Assembly: GCF_000517545.1 (NCBI RefSeq)
Contig: NZ_BAIV01000035.1
Location: forward strand, 1 to 57,424
Direction of reading: 5' to 3'
Source: Bacteroides reticulotermitis JCM 10512
GTDB lineage: Bacteria > Bacteroidota > Bacteroidia > Bacteroidales > Bacteroidaceae
DNA: 57,424 nucleotides
Below the pieces are notes generated by a model, which searched no databases, had not been told where the DNA came from, and worked only from the letters and a program-made list of their open reading frames with translations. The position numbers and the translations under genes were made by a program. Every line of letters begins with the position of its first letter. The first letter of the stretch is position 1. This document shows positions 1 to 8,261 of the stretch, piece after piece.

Positions 1-115
1 CAAAATCAGAGGGTTATTTCTTTTTATCAAATGAAAACTGCAACAAAACCAGCGTATTTTTTGTTATATAAGTAAAAAAAAACAGATAATACATCTTTAA
101 TCCAAAATATACAAC

Positions 116-123
116 TAAATTTG
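116..123 (+). promoter_or_regulatory. -7 promoter box for the LruC lipoprotein gene
   Basis: TAAATTTG matches the Bacteroidetes -7 consensus TAnnTTTG and lies 40 bp before the start codon. No convincing -33 TTG is seen at the usual distance, so the site is probable rather than certain. Confidence 0.5.
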
Positions 124-163
124 TAACGGATTTGAGAATAAACAATCAAATAGAACAGAGAAT

Positions 164-2548
164 ATGATAACAAAAAGACTTGTACGGATGCATATTGTTG
201 CGATAGCGATGGTTAGCACATTTTTTAGCTGCGTAGATTCTGAGAAGGATCTCTATGATCCGTCTTATCAAACGTCTAATCCAATGGGAGAAGGCTTTAC
301 TGCTCCTGAAGGTTTTGACTGGGCAATGACTACAGCCAAGACTGTGACAGTGGAAGTCAACGATGAATATTTAGGGGCTTATTTTTATACGATAGAGATA
401 TACGATGAGAATCCGCTTTCCAATGCGAATGCTCCTTTACTTGCTAAGGGGACTGCGAAGAAAGGACAAAATTTCATTGCTTCAATCAATATATCTCAGG
501 GTCAATTGGGATTCTTCGTTAAACAAACAGACCCTAAAGGTCGTGTAGAAGTCTATCCGTTTAACGTACCTGAAGATAGCAATAATATAACTTGTAAGCT
601 ATACTATACGGAAGCTCAGAGTAGTGCTTTAAAAACACGTACAGCTCTTGCCACAACTAGAGCTACAACGATTGAAAAGCCTAATTACACTTCCGTCCCA
701 AGTAATGCCATCGAGATTACAAGTTCGACTGGTAATTTGCAACCTAACACATCTTATAAAATTACATCTACATATAGTGGTACATTAACCTATTATGGAA
801 ACAGTAGTAATGTGAAACTTTACGTCGACGCCAAATGGGATGTACCGCAGGATTTCACTTTCCAAAGTGGTATTGAAGTTATTGTAATGGGAAATGGTAA
901 GATAGTGGCAAGCTCTCGCAACATCCAATTCAATGGGGCTTCTATGATGACTATCATGGATAACGGAACAGTTTCTGTGAACAACATCACCTTTAGCAAT
1001 GGTTCTCCTGCAGGATTGAGAAGTTGGGGTACCTTAACAGTTGGTGATGCTATAACACTTTCTTCTGGAGCATCTCTCTACAATCTCGGAATATTAACAA
1101 GCAAAAGTTTCACTGCTAGTTCCAATTCTCAAATTATCAATAATACTAGTTTTGCTATTACAGGAGACATAACCCTACCATCCAACTTCACATTAGAAAA
1201 CAATGGAACAATAACCGGCAACAAGCTAACGGGAAATTCATCCTCTACTATCACAAATAACAATGTGATGACTCTCAATGAAATTAGCTTAAACAATACC
1301 ACTGTTTACAATAATTGCAGTATGGAAGCGAAAACAACTTTCAGTGCAAGAGGATGTACGATAACTTTAGATAAAGGTTATATGAAAGGCAATAATGTAA
1401 ATTTAGCAGGATCGAATGTCGCAATGAAGAATGGCTCAATGATAGAAGCAGCCAATGAATTAACACTCGAAACTTGGAGTGCCTATTTCAAAGCGAGCGG
1501 CACTAATGCTTCTCTAATCAAAGCATCTACCGTAACTGGACAAGGCTTCACATATGATGGCAATCTCGCTGTCGAGTCTAATAATCACGTAGTATTGCAA
1601 AATTGGAGTAATTACTATGTAATCAATGGTGCATACCTCACTAAAACAGGTGAATCTAAGGTCTATATTGAAGTATGTACCGGTACAAAGAACGGAGGAA
1701 ATGGAGGAACTGATCCTACCAATCCTACTTTCCCAATCATCGTAGAGGACAACCACCAATACACATATACGTTTGAAGACCAATGGCCACTATATGGTGA
1801 CTACGATATGAATGACGTTGTGATGACTATCAAAAACCGTAAATACACACTGGATAATGCCAATAAAGTAAAAGAGTTTAGTTTCAGTATTAACCTGGAT
1901 GCCGTTGGAGCAACTAAGAGTATTGCTGCTGCAATTATGTTTGACGCAATTCCTGCAAGTGCCATATCACAAGCAGTAGTATTGGGCGATAACAATCTCG
2001 TTAAATCGTTCAGTCTAAGCAATAGAAATATTGAGAACGGTCAAGACAACGCTGTTGTTCCACTGTTCGACAATGCACATGCTGCTTTAGGCTCGAGCAA
2101 ATACGAACCGATCAATACACTTAGCGGATATGCAAGCAATACAACTGCTAAAAACATAACCTTTACAATGAAGTTTGATAACCCGTCTCTCACAGCAGAA
2201 GCATTCAACATCAACAAGCTAAATATTTTCATCATAGTAGAAGGAAATAGCAGCAAACGCAGAGAGATCCATATAGCAGGCTATCAGCCAACCAAATTGG
2301 CTAATACAGACTTGTTCGGTGGAAACAATGACGGAAGTTCAGTATCCGGTAAGAAGTATTATATCAGTAAAGAAAATCTGGCTTGGGGTATTATCGTTCC
2401 CACAAACTTTAAATGGACGCTTGAATACAACAATATAAAATCCGTTTATTCCAAATTTGAAAGTTGGGTAAACAGCGGTGGTACAGAAAATAAGAATTGG
2501 TGGAATGACTTTAATGAAGCAAAGGTATTCCAAACAAATAAGAACTAG
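164..2548 (+). CDS. LruC domain-containing surface lipoprotein
   Basis: A 794-residue secreted lipoprotein. The N-terminus has a basic start, a hydrophobic stretch and a lipobox FFSC with Cys23, followed by acidic residues (VDSEKD), the pattern that sends Bacteroides lipoproteins to the cell surface. Residues about 170-500 are Thr/Ser/Asn rich with short repeated strands (many SNNT, NGT, ITGN motifs), suggesting a beta-helix or repetitive beta region. From about residue 533 the motif YTFEDQWP..GDYDMNDVV begins the LruC/DUF4842 domain, which is widespread in Bacteroidetes and Leptospira and has no assigned biochemical function. The gene stands alone with its own promoter and terminator. Role is probably structural or adhesive on the cell surface, which is inference. 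The family call rests on the DYDMNDVV signature and overall architecture. Confidence 0.85.
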   Translation: MITKRLVRMHIVAIAMVSTFFSCVDSEKDLYDPSYQTSNPMGEGFTAPEGFDWAMTTAKTVTVEVNDEYLGAYFYTIEIYDENPLSNANAPLLAKGTAKKGQNFIASINISQGQLGFFVKQTDPKGRVEVYPFNVPEDSNNITCKLYYTEAQSSALKTRTALATTRATTIEKPNYTSVPSNAIEITSSTGNLQPNTSYKITSTYSGTLTYYGNSSNVKLYVDAKWDVPQDFTFQSGIEVIVMGNGKIVASSRNIQFNGASMMTIMDNGTVSVNNITFSNGSPAGLRSWGTLTVGDAITLSSGASLYNLGILTSKSFTASSNSQIINNTSFAITGDITLPSNFTLENNGTITGNKLTGNSSSTITNNNVMTLNEISLNNTTVYNNCSMEAKTTFSARGCTITLDKGYMKGNNVNLAGSNVAMKNGSMIEAANELTLETWSAYFKASGTNASLIKASTVTGQGFTYDGNLAVESNNHVVLQNWSNYYVINGAYLTKTGESKVYIEVCTGTKNGGNGGTDPTNPTFPIIVEDNHQYTYTFEDQWPLYGDYDMNDVVMTIKNRKYTLDNANKVKEFSFSINLDAVGATKSIAAAIMFDAIPASAISQAVVLGDNNLVKSFSLSNRNIENGQDNAVVPLFDNAHAALGSSKYEPINTLSGYASNTTAKNITFTMKFDNPSLTAEAFNINKLNIFIIVEGNSSKRREIHIAGYQPTKLANTDLFGGNNDGSSVSGKKYYISKENLAWGIIVPTNFKWTLEYNNIKSVYSKFESWVNSGGTENKNWWNDFNEAKVFQTNKN

Positions 2549-2566
2549 CTTCATAATCTTGTCTGA

Positions 2567-2605
2567 TGCGGATTTCATACGTGAGTATGAGATCCGTATT
2601 TATTC
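2567..2605 (+). terminator. terminator after LruC gene
   Basis: Inverted repeat with arms of 14 bases (2567-2580 and 2585-2598, two non-Watson-Crick positions) around a GTGA loop, followed by TTTATT. Confidence 0.65.
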
Positions 2606-2700
2606 ATAAACTCAACCAACATGATACCAAATTTATCGATAAAACTCTAAATATCACTATTTTTACCTTCCTTCTTGGACATTTATTCTAAAATAATACA

Positions 2701-2708
2701 TATATTTG
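2701..2708 (+). promoter_or_regulatory. -7 promoter box for the polysaccharide cluster
   Basis: TATATTTG matches TAnnTTTG, 85 bp upstream of the response regulator start. No clear -33 box. Confidence 0.4.
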
Positions 2709-2792
2709 TCCTGCATTTGTATACAATGTAAGGAATCTACCCAATTTTAACTATTTGAGTAGTATAACAATGATAGATTGGTTCTATTTAAT

Positions 2793-3158
2793 ATGAAAAA
2801 GAAAATATTATTAGTAGACGACAAAGCCACCATTGGAAAAATTGTCGACGTTTATTTAGGCAAAGAATACGATTTTACTTATCTGGAAGATCCTTTAAAA
2901 GCGATAGAATGGTTGAATGAAGGTAACTATCCGGACCTTATTATTTCTGATATTCGTATGCCTCTCATGACAGGAGATGAATTCCTGAGATACATGAAAA
3001 GCAACGAACTATTTAAATCAATTCCTATTGTAATACTTTCCAGTGAAGAAAGTACAACAGAAAGAATCCGGTTGCTGGAAGAAGGAGCCGCCGATTATAT
3101 CTTGAAGCCATTCAATCCACTGGAACTTAAAGTCCGTATAAAGAAAATTATAGCCTAA
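2793..3158 (+). CDS. single-domain response regulator (receiver only)
   Basis: About 121 residues, using the ATG at 2793 because the receiver fold starts directly with KKKILLVDD; the TTG at 2778 would only add five residues. It is a CheY-like receiver: acidic pair D9-D10, phospho-acceptor D53 in DLIISDIRMP, a Ser in the VILSSEES switch position and the conserved Lys in ILKPFNP. There is no output domain, so it must act by protein contact. It ends 11 bp before a sugar transferase that itself begins with a receiver-like domain; this suggests it signals to the polysaccharide machinery (inference). No histidine kinase is encoded nearby. Confidence 0.85.
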   Translation: MKKKILLVDDKATIGKIVDVYLGKEYDFTYLEDPLKAIEWLNEGNYPDLIISDIRMPLMTGDEFLRYMKSNELFKSIPIVILSSEESTTERIRLLEEGAADYILKPFNPLELKVRIKKIIA

Positions 3159-3169
3159 CACTGCCCCTC

Positions 3170-4329
3170 ATGCAATATTTTGTTTACATAGGTAGGCATA
3201 ATAGAACTATCGAATTATTCTCGAATCTCTGTGCGGGTATATTCTATTCCGTACCCACGTGCAGCAAAGCCATCACAATACTAGACAATATACGCGAGAA
3301 GTATGACATGATTGTTTTCTTCGAGCAGATAGAGCCTTCTATTGACATACCCAATATTGAATATCTGCGGAAGCAATATCCGTTTCTTTATATGGTATTG
3401 GTGATTGACGAAAGCCTGTCAAAAGAAGAAGGGCTCAAATACCTGAAGGCAGGAATTAACAATACCATAAAATACGAAACCTCAGAAGAAAAAGTATTCC
3501 AGGATTTCTCCTACTTCCTGCAACGTAGAAAAGAGCAAAAAATAAAGGCGCTACAACTCAAGTCACAAAACTTGGAGCATTTCCAATTACCTTTGTGGAA
3601 AAGGGCCTTCGACATTTTCTTTTCTCTATGCGCTTTAACTTGTTTATCACCTCTATTGATACTAACAGCTCTTGCCATTCGGTTGGAAAGCAAGGGACAG
3701 ATAATCTATAAATCCAAACGCGTAGGAAGCAACTATCAGATTTTCGATTTCCTGAAATTCCGTTCCATGTATACGGATGCCGACAAACATTTGAAAGACT
3801 TCAATTCGCTTAATCAATACAAGGAAGAGGAAGAGGAGGAAGACATATGGGGCGAAGATATTGCCCCGGATGCTGCCGAAGAAGATGAAATCCTCTTGAT
3901 TTCGGACGATTTTGTCATTTCAGAAGACGCCTATATTCAGCAGAAAAACAAAGAACATAGCAATGCCTTTGTCAAGTTGGAGAACGATCCGAGAATTACG
4001 AAAGTGGGTCACATTATACGTAAATATAGCATCGACGAGTTACCTCAACTTATCAATATATTGAAAGGAGACATGTCTATTGTAGCAACCGTCCTCTCCC
4101 ACTCTATGAAGCCGAATTACTAACTGGTGACGACCATATCGATCGATTCATGGGACCTGCCGGATTAACCGGACTCTGGCAAGTAGAGAAAAGAGGAGAC
4201 TCCGGAAAAATGTCGGCCGAAGAACGAAAAGAGCTGGATATTAAATATGCCAAAACATTTTCTTTTTGGTTGGATATAAAGATTATATTTAAAACGATAA
4301 CCGCATTTATCCAAAAAGAAAACGTATAA
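3170..4329 (+). CDS. sugar transferase (polyprenyl-phosphate glycosyl-1-phosphate transferase) with N-terminal pseudo-receiver; frame broken near 4085
   Basis: The reading frame runs 3170-4123, then needs one base restored near 4085 (GTAGC read as GTAGGC) to recover the conserved MSIVGNRPLPLYEAELL and GPAGLTGLWQVEKRG, ending at the stop 4327-4329. Residues 1-120 resemble a receiver fold but lack the phospho-acceptor Asp (DMIVFFEQ in its place). Residues about 143-165 are hydrophobic (membrane insertion), followed by KSKRVGSN..FLKFRSM and RKYSIDELPQLINILKGDMS, the bacterial sugar transferase (PF02397) core that starts lipid-linked glycan synthesis at the inner membrane. An unusual acid-rich insert, with six consecutive Glu, sits at about residues 222-244. 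The family usually has no receiver-like domain. The break is more likely a sequence error than a loss of function. Confidence 0.85.
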
Positions 4330-4342
4330 AACTTGCTATCAA

Positions 4343-5280
4343 ATGACTGATGCTTGTGTTTACATAACAGATGACTTACTTTTTTTCTTTATAGGAAGTG
4401 CATTCATCTACCTTTTTGTCCTAGTCGTAGCCTCCCATCTCAAACGGTCGATTACTCTCCGTCAAAAAGACAGTATCGGTATGCCATACTCGTTCCTCCC
4501 CAAAGTGTTTTGCCGTCAACACATCCTCAACACCAATTCATTGTCTATGACAACTTAGTCAAAACGATTGATGAATTGGATGAAATGATTTATGATGTAG
4601 CCATAATCCTAGACGCTACAGTCCACAGTTTACCCGATAATCTTCTATCCGAAATAGATAAAGTCTATGACGCCGGTATACAAGCTGTTCAACTGCATAC
4701 CGTTGCCCAAAACCGTAAAGGCATCCATCGATACCTATCCGCTTTACAAGCGGAGATAAACAATAGTCTCTTTTGTAAAGGCAACAGCCGCTTGGGGCTA
4801 TCATCAACTCTTACCGGTACCAATATGGCTATCGACCTGCAATGGATTCAGGAGAACCTGAAAAGCAATAAAACGAACCTAGAACGAAAGCTACTCATCC
4901 AGCACATTTATATTGAATACTTACCCAATGTGACAATTTCTTCAGAATTACCTTCTACCTATTTATATAAGAGACGCAAACGAAAAGCGGTATCCGATCT
5001 TCTCCCCAGCTTATTGGAAGGCAACTGGAGCTTTTTCAATCGAATTGTACAACAATTGATGCCGTCCCCACTCTTTTTTTGTATCTTTACCGGCATCTGG
5101 ATGCTGTTTATGACCGGATACGAATGGCCATTGTCATTAAAATGGTGGATTTTGCTTTTCCTCCTGTTGGTCACATACAGCCTTGCTATACCAGATTACC
5201 TGATCGAGGACAAAAATAAAAAATCGCTCTTATGGAAAATAACTCATTCAAACAGAAAATCGAGCAATATCCGGCCTTAA
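4343..5280 (+). CDS. GT2-like membrane glycosyltransferase, divergent; frame broken near 4450
   Basis: Two frames join here. 4343 onward gives an N-terminal membrane helix (FFFIGSAFIYLFVLVVASHL); from about 4450 the frame one base earlier gives KRQYRYAILVPP, the usual GT2 opening strand, and continues to 5280. One missing base explains the switch. The domain order resembles processive GT2 enzymes: an NNSLFCKGNSRLGLSSTLTGTNMA stretch split as NNSLF..GLSS..GTNMA, then YIEYLPNV, then KRRKRKA where RxxRW is normal, and two C-terminal membrane helices (about residues 240-285). The nucleotide-sugar DxD is replaced by LDATV and the catalytic ED region is not acidic, so activity is uncertain. It starts 13 bp after the sugar transferase and its end overlaps the acetyltransferase start by 49 bp, consistent with one operon. 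Confidence 0.65.
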
Positions 5281-5855
5281 AAAGAGCCATCCATCGCTTC
5301 ATTATGCATCCCGTTCGAACACGCCCTAACTGGTGGATACGCCTGTTTGACTTCGTATACCTGAAACGAGGCAAGGGCTCTGTTATTTATCGCAGTGTCC
5401 GGAAAGATCTACCTCCTTTCAAACGCTTCTCGTTGGGTCGCTATTCGGTAGTAGAAGACTTCTCATGCTTGAATAATGCCGTAGGCGACTTGATTATTGG
5501 AGACTACTCACGCATCGGACTAGGAAATACAATTATTGGGCCTGTTAACATCGGCAACCACGTCAACCTGGGGCAAAATGTGACTGTAACCGCCTTAAAC
5601 CATAATTACCAAGATGTCTCCAAGCAGATCGATGAGCAAGGAATCTCAACGAGTCCTATTATAATTGAAGACGACGTATGGATTGGTGCTCATGCGGTGA
5701 TCCTACCTGGCGTAACTTTAGGCAAACACTGCGTAGTTGCTGCCGGAAGTATTGTCACCCGTTCTATTCCGCCGTATAGTATCTGCATGGGATGTCCGGC
5801 TAAAGTGGTCAAAGTCTATGATTTTGCTGAAAAAAAATGGAAAAAAGCTGACTAA
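5232..5855 (+). CDS. hexapeptide-repeat acyltransferase (LbH/WbbJ type)
   Basis: A 207-residue protein with the left-handed beta-helix hexapeptide pattern: IIGDYSRIGLGNTI, NIGNHVNLGQNVTV, IIIEDDVWIGAHAVILPG and CVVAAGSIVTRSIPPYS, then the usual GCPAKVVK end. The putative catalytic His is in LNHNY. Such enzymes move acetyl (from acetyl-CoA) or similar groups onto sugars of polysaccharides or O-antigens in the cytoplasm. The start codon lies inside the preceding gene, giving translational coupling. As the last gene of the cluster it probably decorates the glycan built by the upstream enzymes. Which sugar it modifies cannot be told from sequence. Confidence 0.85.
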   Translation: MENNSFKQKIEQYPALKRAIHRFIMHPVRTRPNWWIRLFDFVYLKRGKGSVIYRSVRKDLPPFKRFSLGRYSVVEDFSCLNNAVGDLIIGDYSRIGLGNTIIGPVNIGNHVNLGQNVTVTALNHNYQDVSKQIDEQGISTSPIIIEDDVWIGAHAVILPGVTLGKHCVVAAGSIVTRSIPPYSICMGCPAKVVKVYDFAEKKWKKAD

Positions 5856-5914
5856 CAAGTACTTTATAACCATTTATAGTGAGATAACTCACGCAATATA
5901 CCTTATAAAGGGGA

Positions 5915-5945
5915 TTGCAGCATTCGGCGAGACCCGCTATCTTTG
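5915..5945 (+). promoter_or_regulatory. strong Bacteroides promoter ahead of a short noncoding transcript
   Basis: TTG at 5915-5917, a 20-bp spacer and TATCTTTG at 5938-5945 form a near-ideal -33/-7 promoter. A weak hairpin (GTGAG-ATAA-CTCAC, 5879-5892) just upstream may close the previous operon. No gene start follows within reach. Confidence 0.75.
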
Positions 5946-5951
5946 CAGTAT

Positions 5952-6046
5952 TAGAATTAGAATTAATTAGTCATAATTTTATTACGTAGCCACATTTAAG
6001 TAAAATGAGATAGGATCCCGCCGAAGTGATTTCGCCGGGATTTTGT
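5952..6046 (+). ncRNA. candidate small RNA of about 95 nt
   Basis: Bounded by the promoter at 5915-5945 and an intrinsic terminator: stem 6015-6025 / 6031-6041 (ATCCCGCCGAA with TTCGCCGGGAT, one C-C mismatch) followed by TTTGTTTTA. The only ATG within it (6005) is followed after one codon by a stop, so it is not coding. The 5' part is A/T rich and mostly unstructured. It is a candidate regulatory RNA; no match to a known RNA family is claimed. Confidence 0.5.
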
Positions 6047-6296
6047 TTTATGCCCCATCCAGCTTTTCCTTTTACGGAATCAAATGAGACAATTTACAAA
6101 AGTATAGAACTTACGAACACTCACTTTTCCTGAAATCCGCTAAAGTTTCGACTCTTTTAGCAAGCTATACAACATCCGGATACCTACTCTGCGTTCCTAA
6201 TTTCATCAGCAGAGCTTGATATAAGCACTCTGTACAAAAAGATAACACTTTGATGTGTTTGTCACTTTTCCGCCTATTTATCAGTATATCAAGCAC

Positions 6297-6479
6297 TTAT
6301 TTTGCATCTTCTTTTTGATTATATTTATTCAACCGCTTTAAGAGTTCATTTCGTCGGTTACGTAATCCATCGATGCAATGCATCCTCCAATTTTCACGTT
6401 GATCTGAGTTAAAGGAGGAATAGATGACATCTCCTTCTTCTTGTGCAGAGATAAACAAAGTATTATGCAAAATCCGCAT
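6297..6479 (-). CDS. small hypothetical protein, 60 residues
   Basis: An ORF from ATG at 6479 with an in-frame stop seven codons upstream. The product is charged (MRILHN.., ..DGLRNRRNELLKRLNKYN..) and could form a C-terminal basic helix. I do not recognise it. The amino-acid mix looks plausible, but there is no clear ribosome-binding site and the surrounding 1.8 kb is otherwise noncoding, so it may be a remnant or chance ORF. Confidence 0.3.
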   Translation of the reverse strand: MRILHNTLFISAQEEGDVIYSSFNSDQRENWRMHCIDGLRNRRNELLKRLNKYNQKEDAK

Positions 6480-6629
6480 AGTTTCATCTATTTCTTAGGT
6501 AAACCCAGCTGGGAAGAATATGGAATGCCTGTGAAGTAAATCAGAAGTCTTTCAATAAAGTAGTAGCGTGAATCAGAAAGAATAAATGCAAACGTGTAAA
6601 CAGAACCTGGACATTGTCACAGTCCTACC

Positions 6630-6717
6630 TTTTTCTCAGGTGTTTCTTCCCTATGAAACAAATGTTTCATAAGGGTGAAACAAAATTCTCATGCTTATGA
6701 AACAGTTTAGTTCTCTA
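6630..6717. repeat. 11-bp-period array of TGAAAC / GTTTCA half-sites
   Basis: Eight consecutive 11-bp steps. TGAAAC occurs at 6654, 6676 and 6698, exactly 22 bp apart, with GTTTCA at 6664 in the opposite orientation half a period away. TATGAAACA and TGTTTCATA (6652-6671) form a perfect 9-2-9 palindrome. Flanking units (TTTTTCTCAGG, TGTTTCTTCCC, ATTCTCATGCT) are degenerate copies. The period equals about one helical turn, so half-sites lie on one DNA face. Confidence 0.6.
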
Positions 6718-7056
6718 CATGAAGCCAATATACTAAACGGTGGAACTGTATGTTCGCGACTGGTAGTTGTGTTAAAGAGCCCAATGTTTTGACTTTATAC
6801 TAGCTTCTGCCTGTTTTTAATTGACTCGTCTTGTTCTTATCGTCATCTTTACAGGTTGACAAAGCATATCACGAAAACAACGTAAGTGAGCCTAAGCAAA
6901 CAGAGCGGAATTTGTGAATGAAGTAACTTTCAGCTTATCATTTCCATTTGCTTTAACGGATGACCCACTATCTGCCAAGGGGAAAAGTGTATAGCCTTTA
7001 AAATTGGCATTATCTATTGAAAAGAGCAGTCTCAGAAAAGTACCCGCAATATATTA

Positions 7057-7164
7057 GACTATCGATCAATTGATCACAGCAAAAAGTGACTTGATCAGAT
7101 AGTCGTTTGCATTAACCCGCCTGAATAGCGTATTTTACCGGCTAATTAGCTTAGCGATGCAAAC
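7057..7164. other. two adjacent inverted repeats in a gene-free stretch (5856-7649)
   Basis: GACTATCGATCAA (7057-7069) pairs with TTGATCAGATAGTC (7091-7104) with one bulge, and GTTTGCAT (7105-7112) pairs with ATGCAAAC (7157-7164). ATGCAGAGCC is repeated at 7256 and 7278, 22 bp apart. A further perfect 8-bp hairpin lies at 7384-7404. No convincing gene is seen between 6480 and 7649; the A/T-rich 7420-7600 part holds no ORF. Confidence 0.4.
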
Positions 7165-7649
7165 CAATCTACTTAGGAACCTAGGCTTCACGTCGATCTC
7201 TTCTCAAGCAGCGTCGTAGACACGTCCTTCTTCCAGTATAGATTAATGAAGTTTTATGCAGAGCCCACCAGATTTTAATGCAGAGCCAACTTGGTTGTTC
7301 AGACGTTCCGCAGCTCCAAGGCGTGAGGTAAGGATATAAAAAAAACGAGCAAACTCATTATCGAATCACTCGCCTCCCAATCAGAAAAGCCCAAATGGCT
7401 TTTCCTACAATTTTCTGTTTTCCTAAAACTAATCTTCTTTACCTAAAAACTTACCTAATTAATCTTTCTACCTTATTAAAATCAAAAACGTTTCTATTGA
7501 AACTAAATTCTAATACCTAAAAAATCTTTTTATTCTTTTACCTTATTATTAAAACTAATATAGCAATTTCCCAATTGCACTGCAAATATAGTATTTGTCC
7601 TCCGTGTGCGCAAACGGTTTTGCATTTTACAACATAATTTTATTGTCAA

Positions 7650-8261
7650 TTACAAATTCCGCACGTCACTCAGTGCCACCAACTTGTTTACAATGGCATA
7701 AATTGTTAAACCTGCCGCACTGTGTATCTGAAGTTTCTTACTAATATTTCTCCGATGAGTAATCACCGTATGAATGGAAAGAAAGAGTTTTTCGGCTATT
7801 TCTTTATTGGTCATCCCCTTCACTACACAGATTACAATTTCTCTTTCCCGCTGACTCAACGACTCTTGATTTTCGTTTTCCTCATCAGCCGTCTCCAAGT
7901 CTTGCAATTTACTGATCTTTTCCGCTATCGTCTCCAACGTATCAAGTATCGAAATCGATTCATCATATTTACTCAAGAGCGACGCATCAACAAAAGAAGT
8001 AACCAAAGCCATCAAACGTATGCGCTTGCCGACTGTTTCTTCCCGAAAGCGGGCAACGTCGAAGTAATCGCCAAACGCCGGATTAACAATTAGTATATCC
8101 GGATATTGCGTACTCAGACAGTCATTCAGCGCCTCAACAGAAAGCAACTCGATCGGCTGTATTTTCAGATTCGGCAGTCGTTTTAAGGCCGAAGTCAATC
8201 CACTGCGAATAATCACAGATGTTTCAGCAACGGCTACACGAATCACATCGCTATTTTTCAT
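7650..8261 (-). CDS. LuxR-type regulator with atypical receiver domain
   Basis: A 203-residue NarL/FixJ-like protein. Residues 5-125 follow a receiver fold (VIRVAVAETSVIIRSGL) but the phospho-acceptor position is Asn60 (PDILIVNP) and the early acidic pair is AE, so ordinary Asp phosphorylation is unlikely. Residues about 134-195 are a LuxR helix-turn-helix (LSQREREIV..GMTNKEIAEKL..HTVITHRRNISKKL). It begins inside the end of the hemerythrin-like gene (11-bp overlap), so the two are co-translated. The hemerythrin partner suggests it responds to oxygen, NO or iron status without phosphorylation; that is inference. Confidence 0.85.
   Translation of the reverse strand: MKNSDVIRVAVAETSVIIRSGLTSALKRLPNLKIQPIELLSVEALNDCLSTQYPDILIVNPAFGDYFDVARFREETVGKRIRLMALVTSFVDASLLSKYDESISILDTLETIAEKISKLQDLETADEENENQESLSQREREIVICVVKGMTNKEIAEKLFLSIHTVITHRRNISKKLQIHSAAGLTIYAIVNKLVALSDVRNL

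Noticed and set aside
4085..4127. Programmed frameshift in the sugar transferase
   Set aside because: No slippery heptamer or downstream pseudoknot is evident, and fifteen similar breaks in unrelated genes point to sequence errors.
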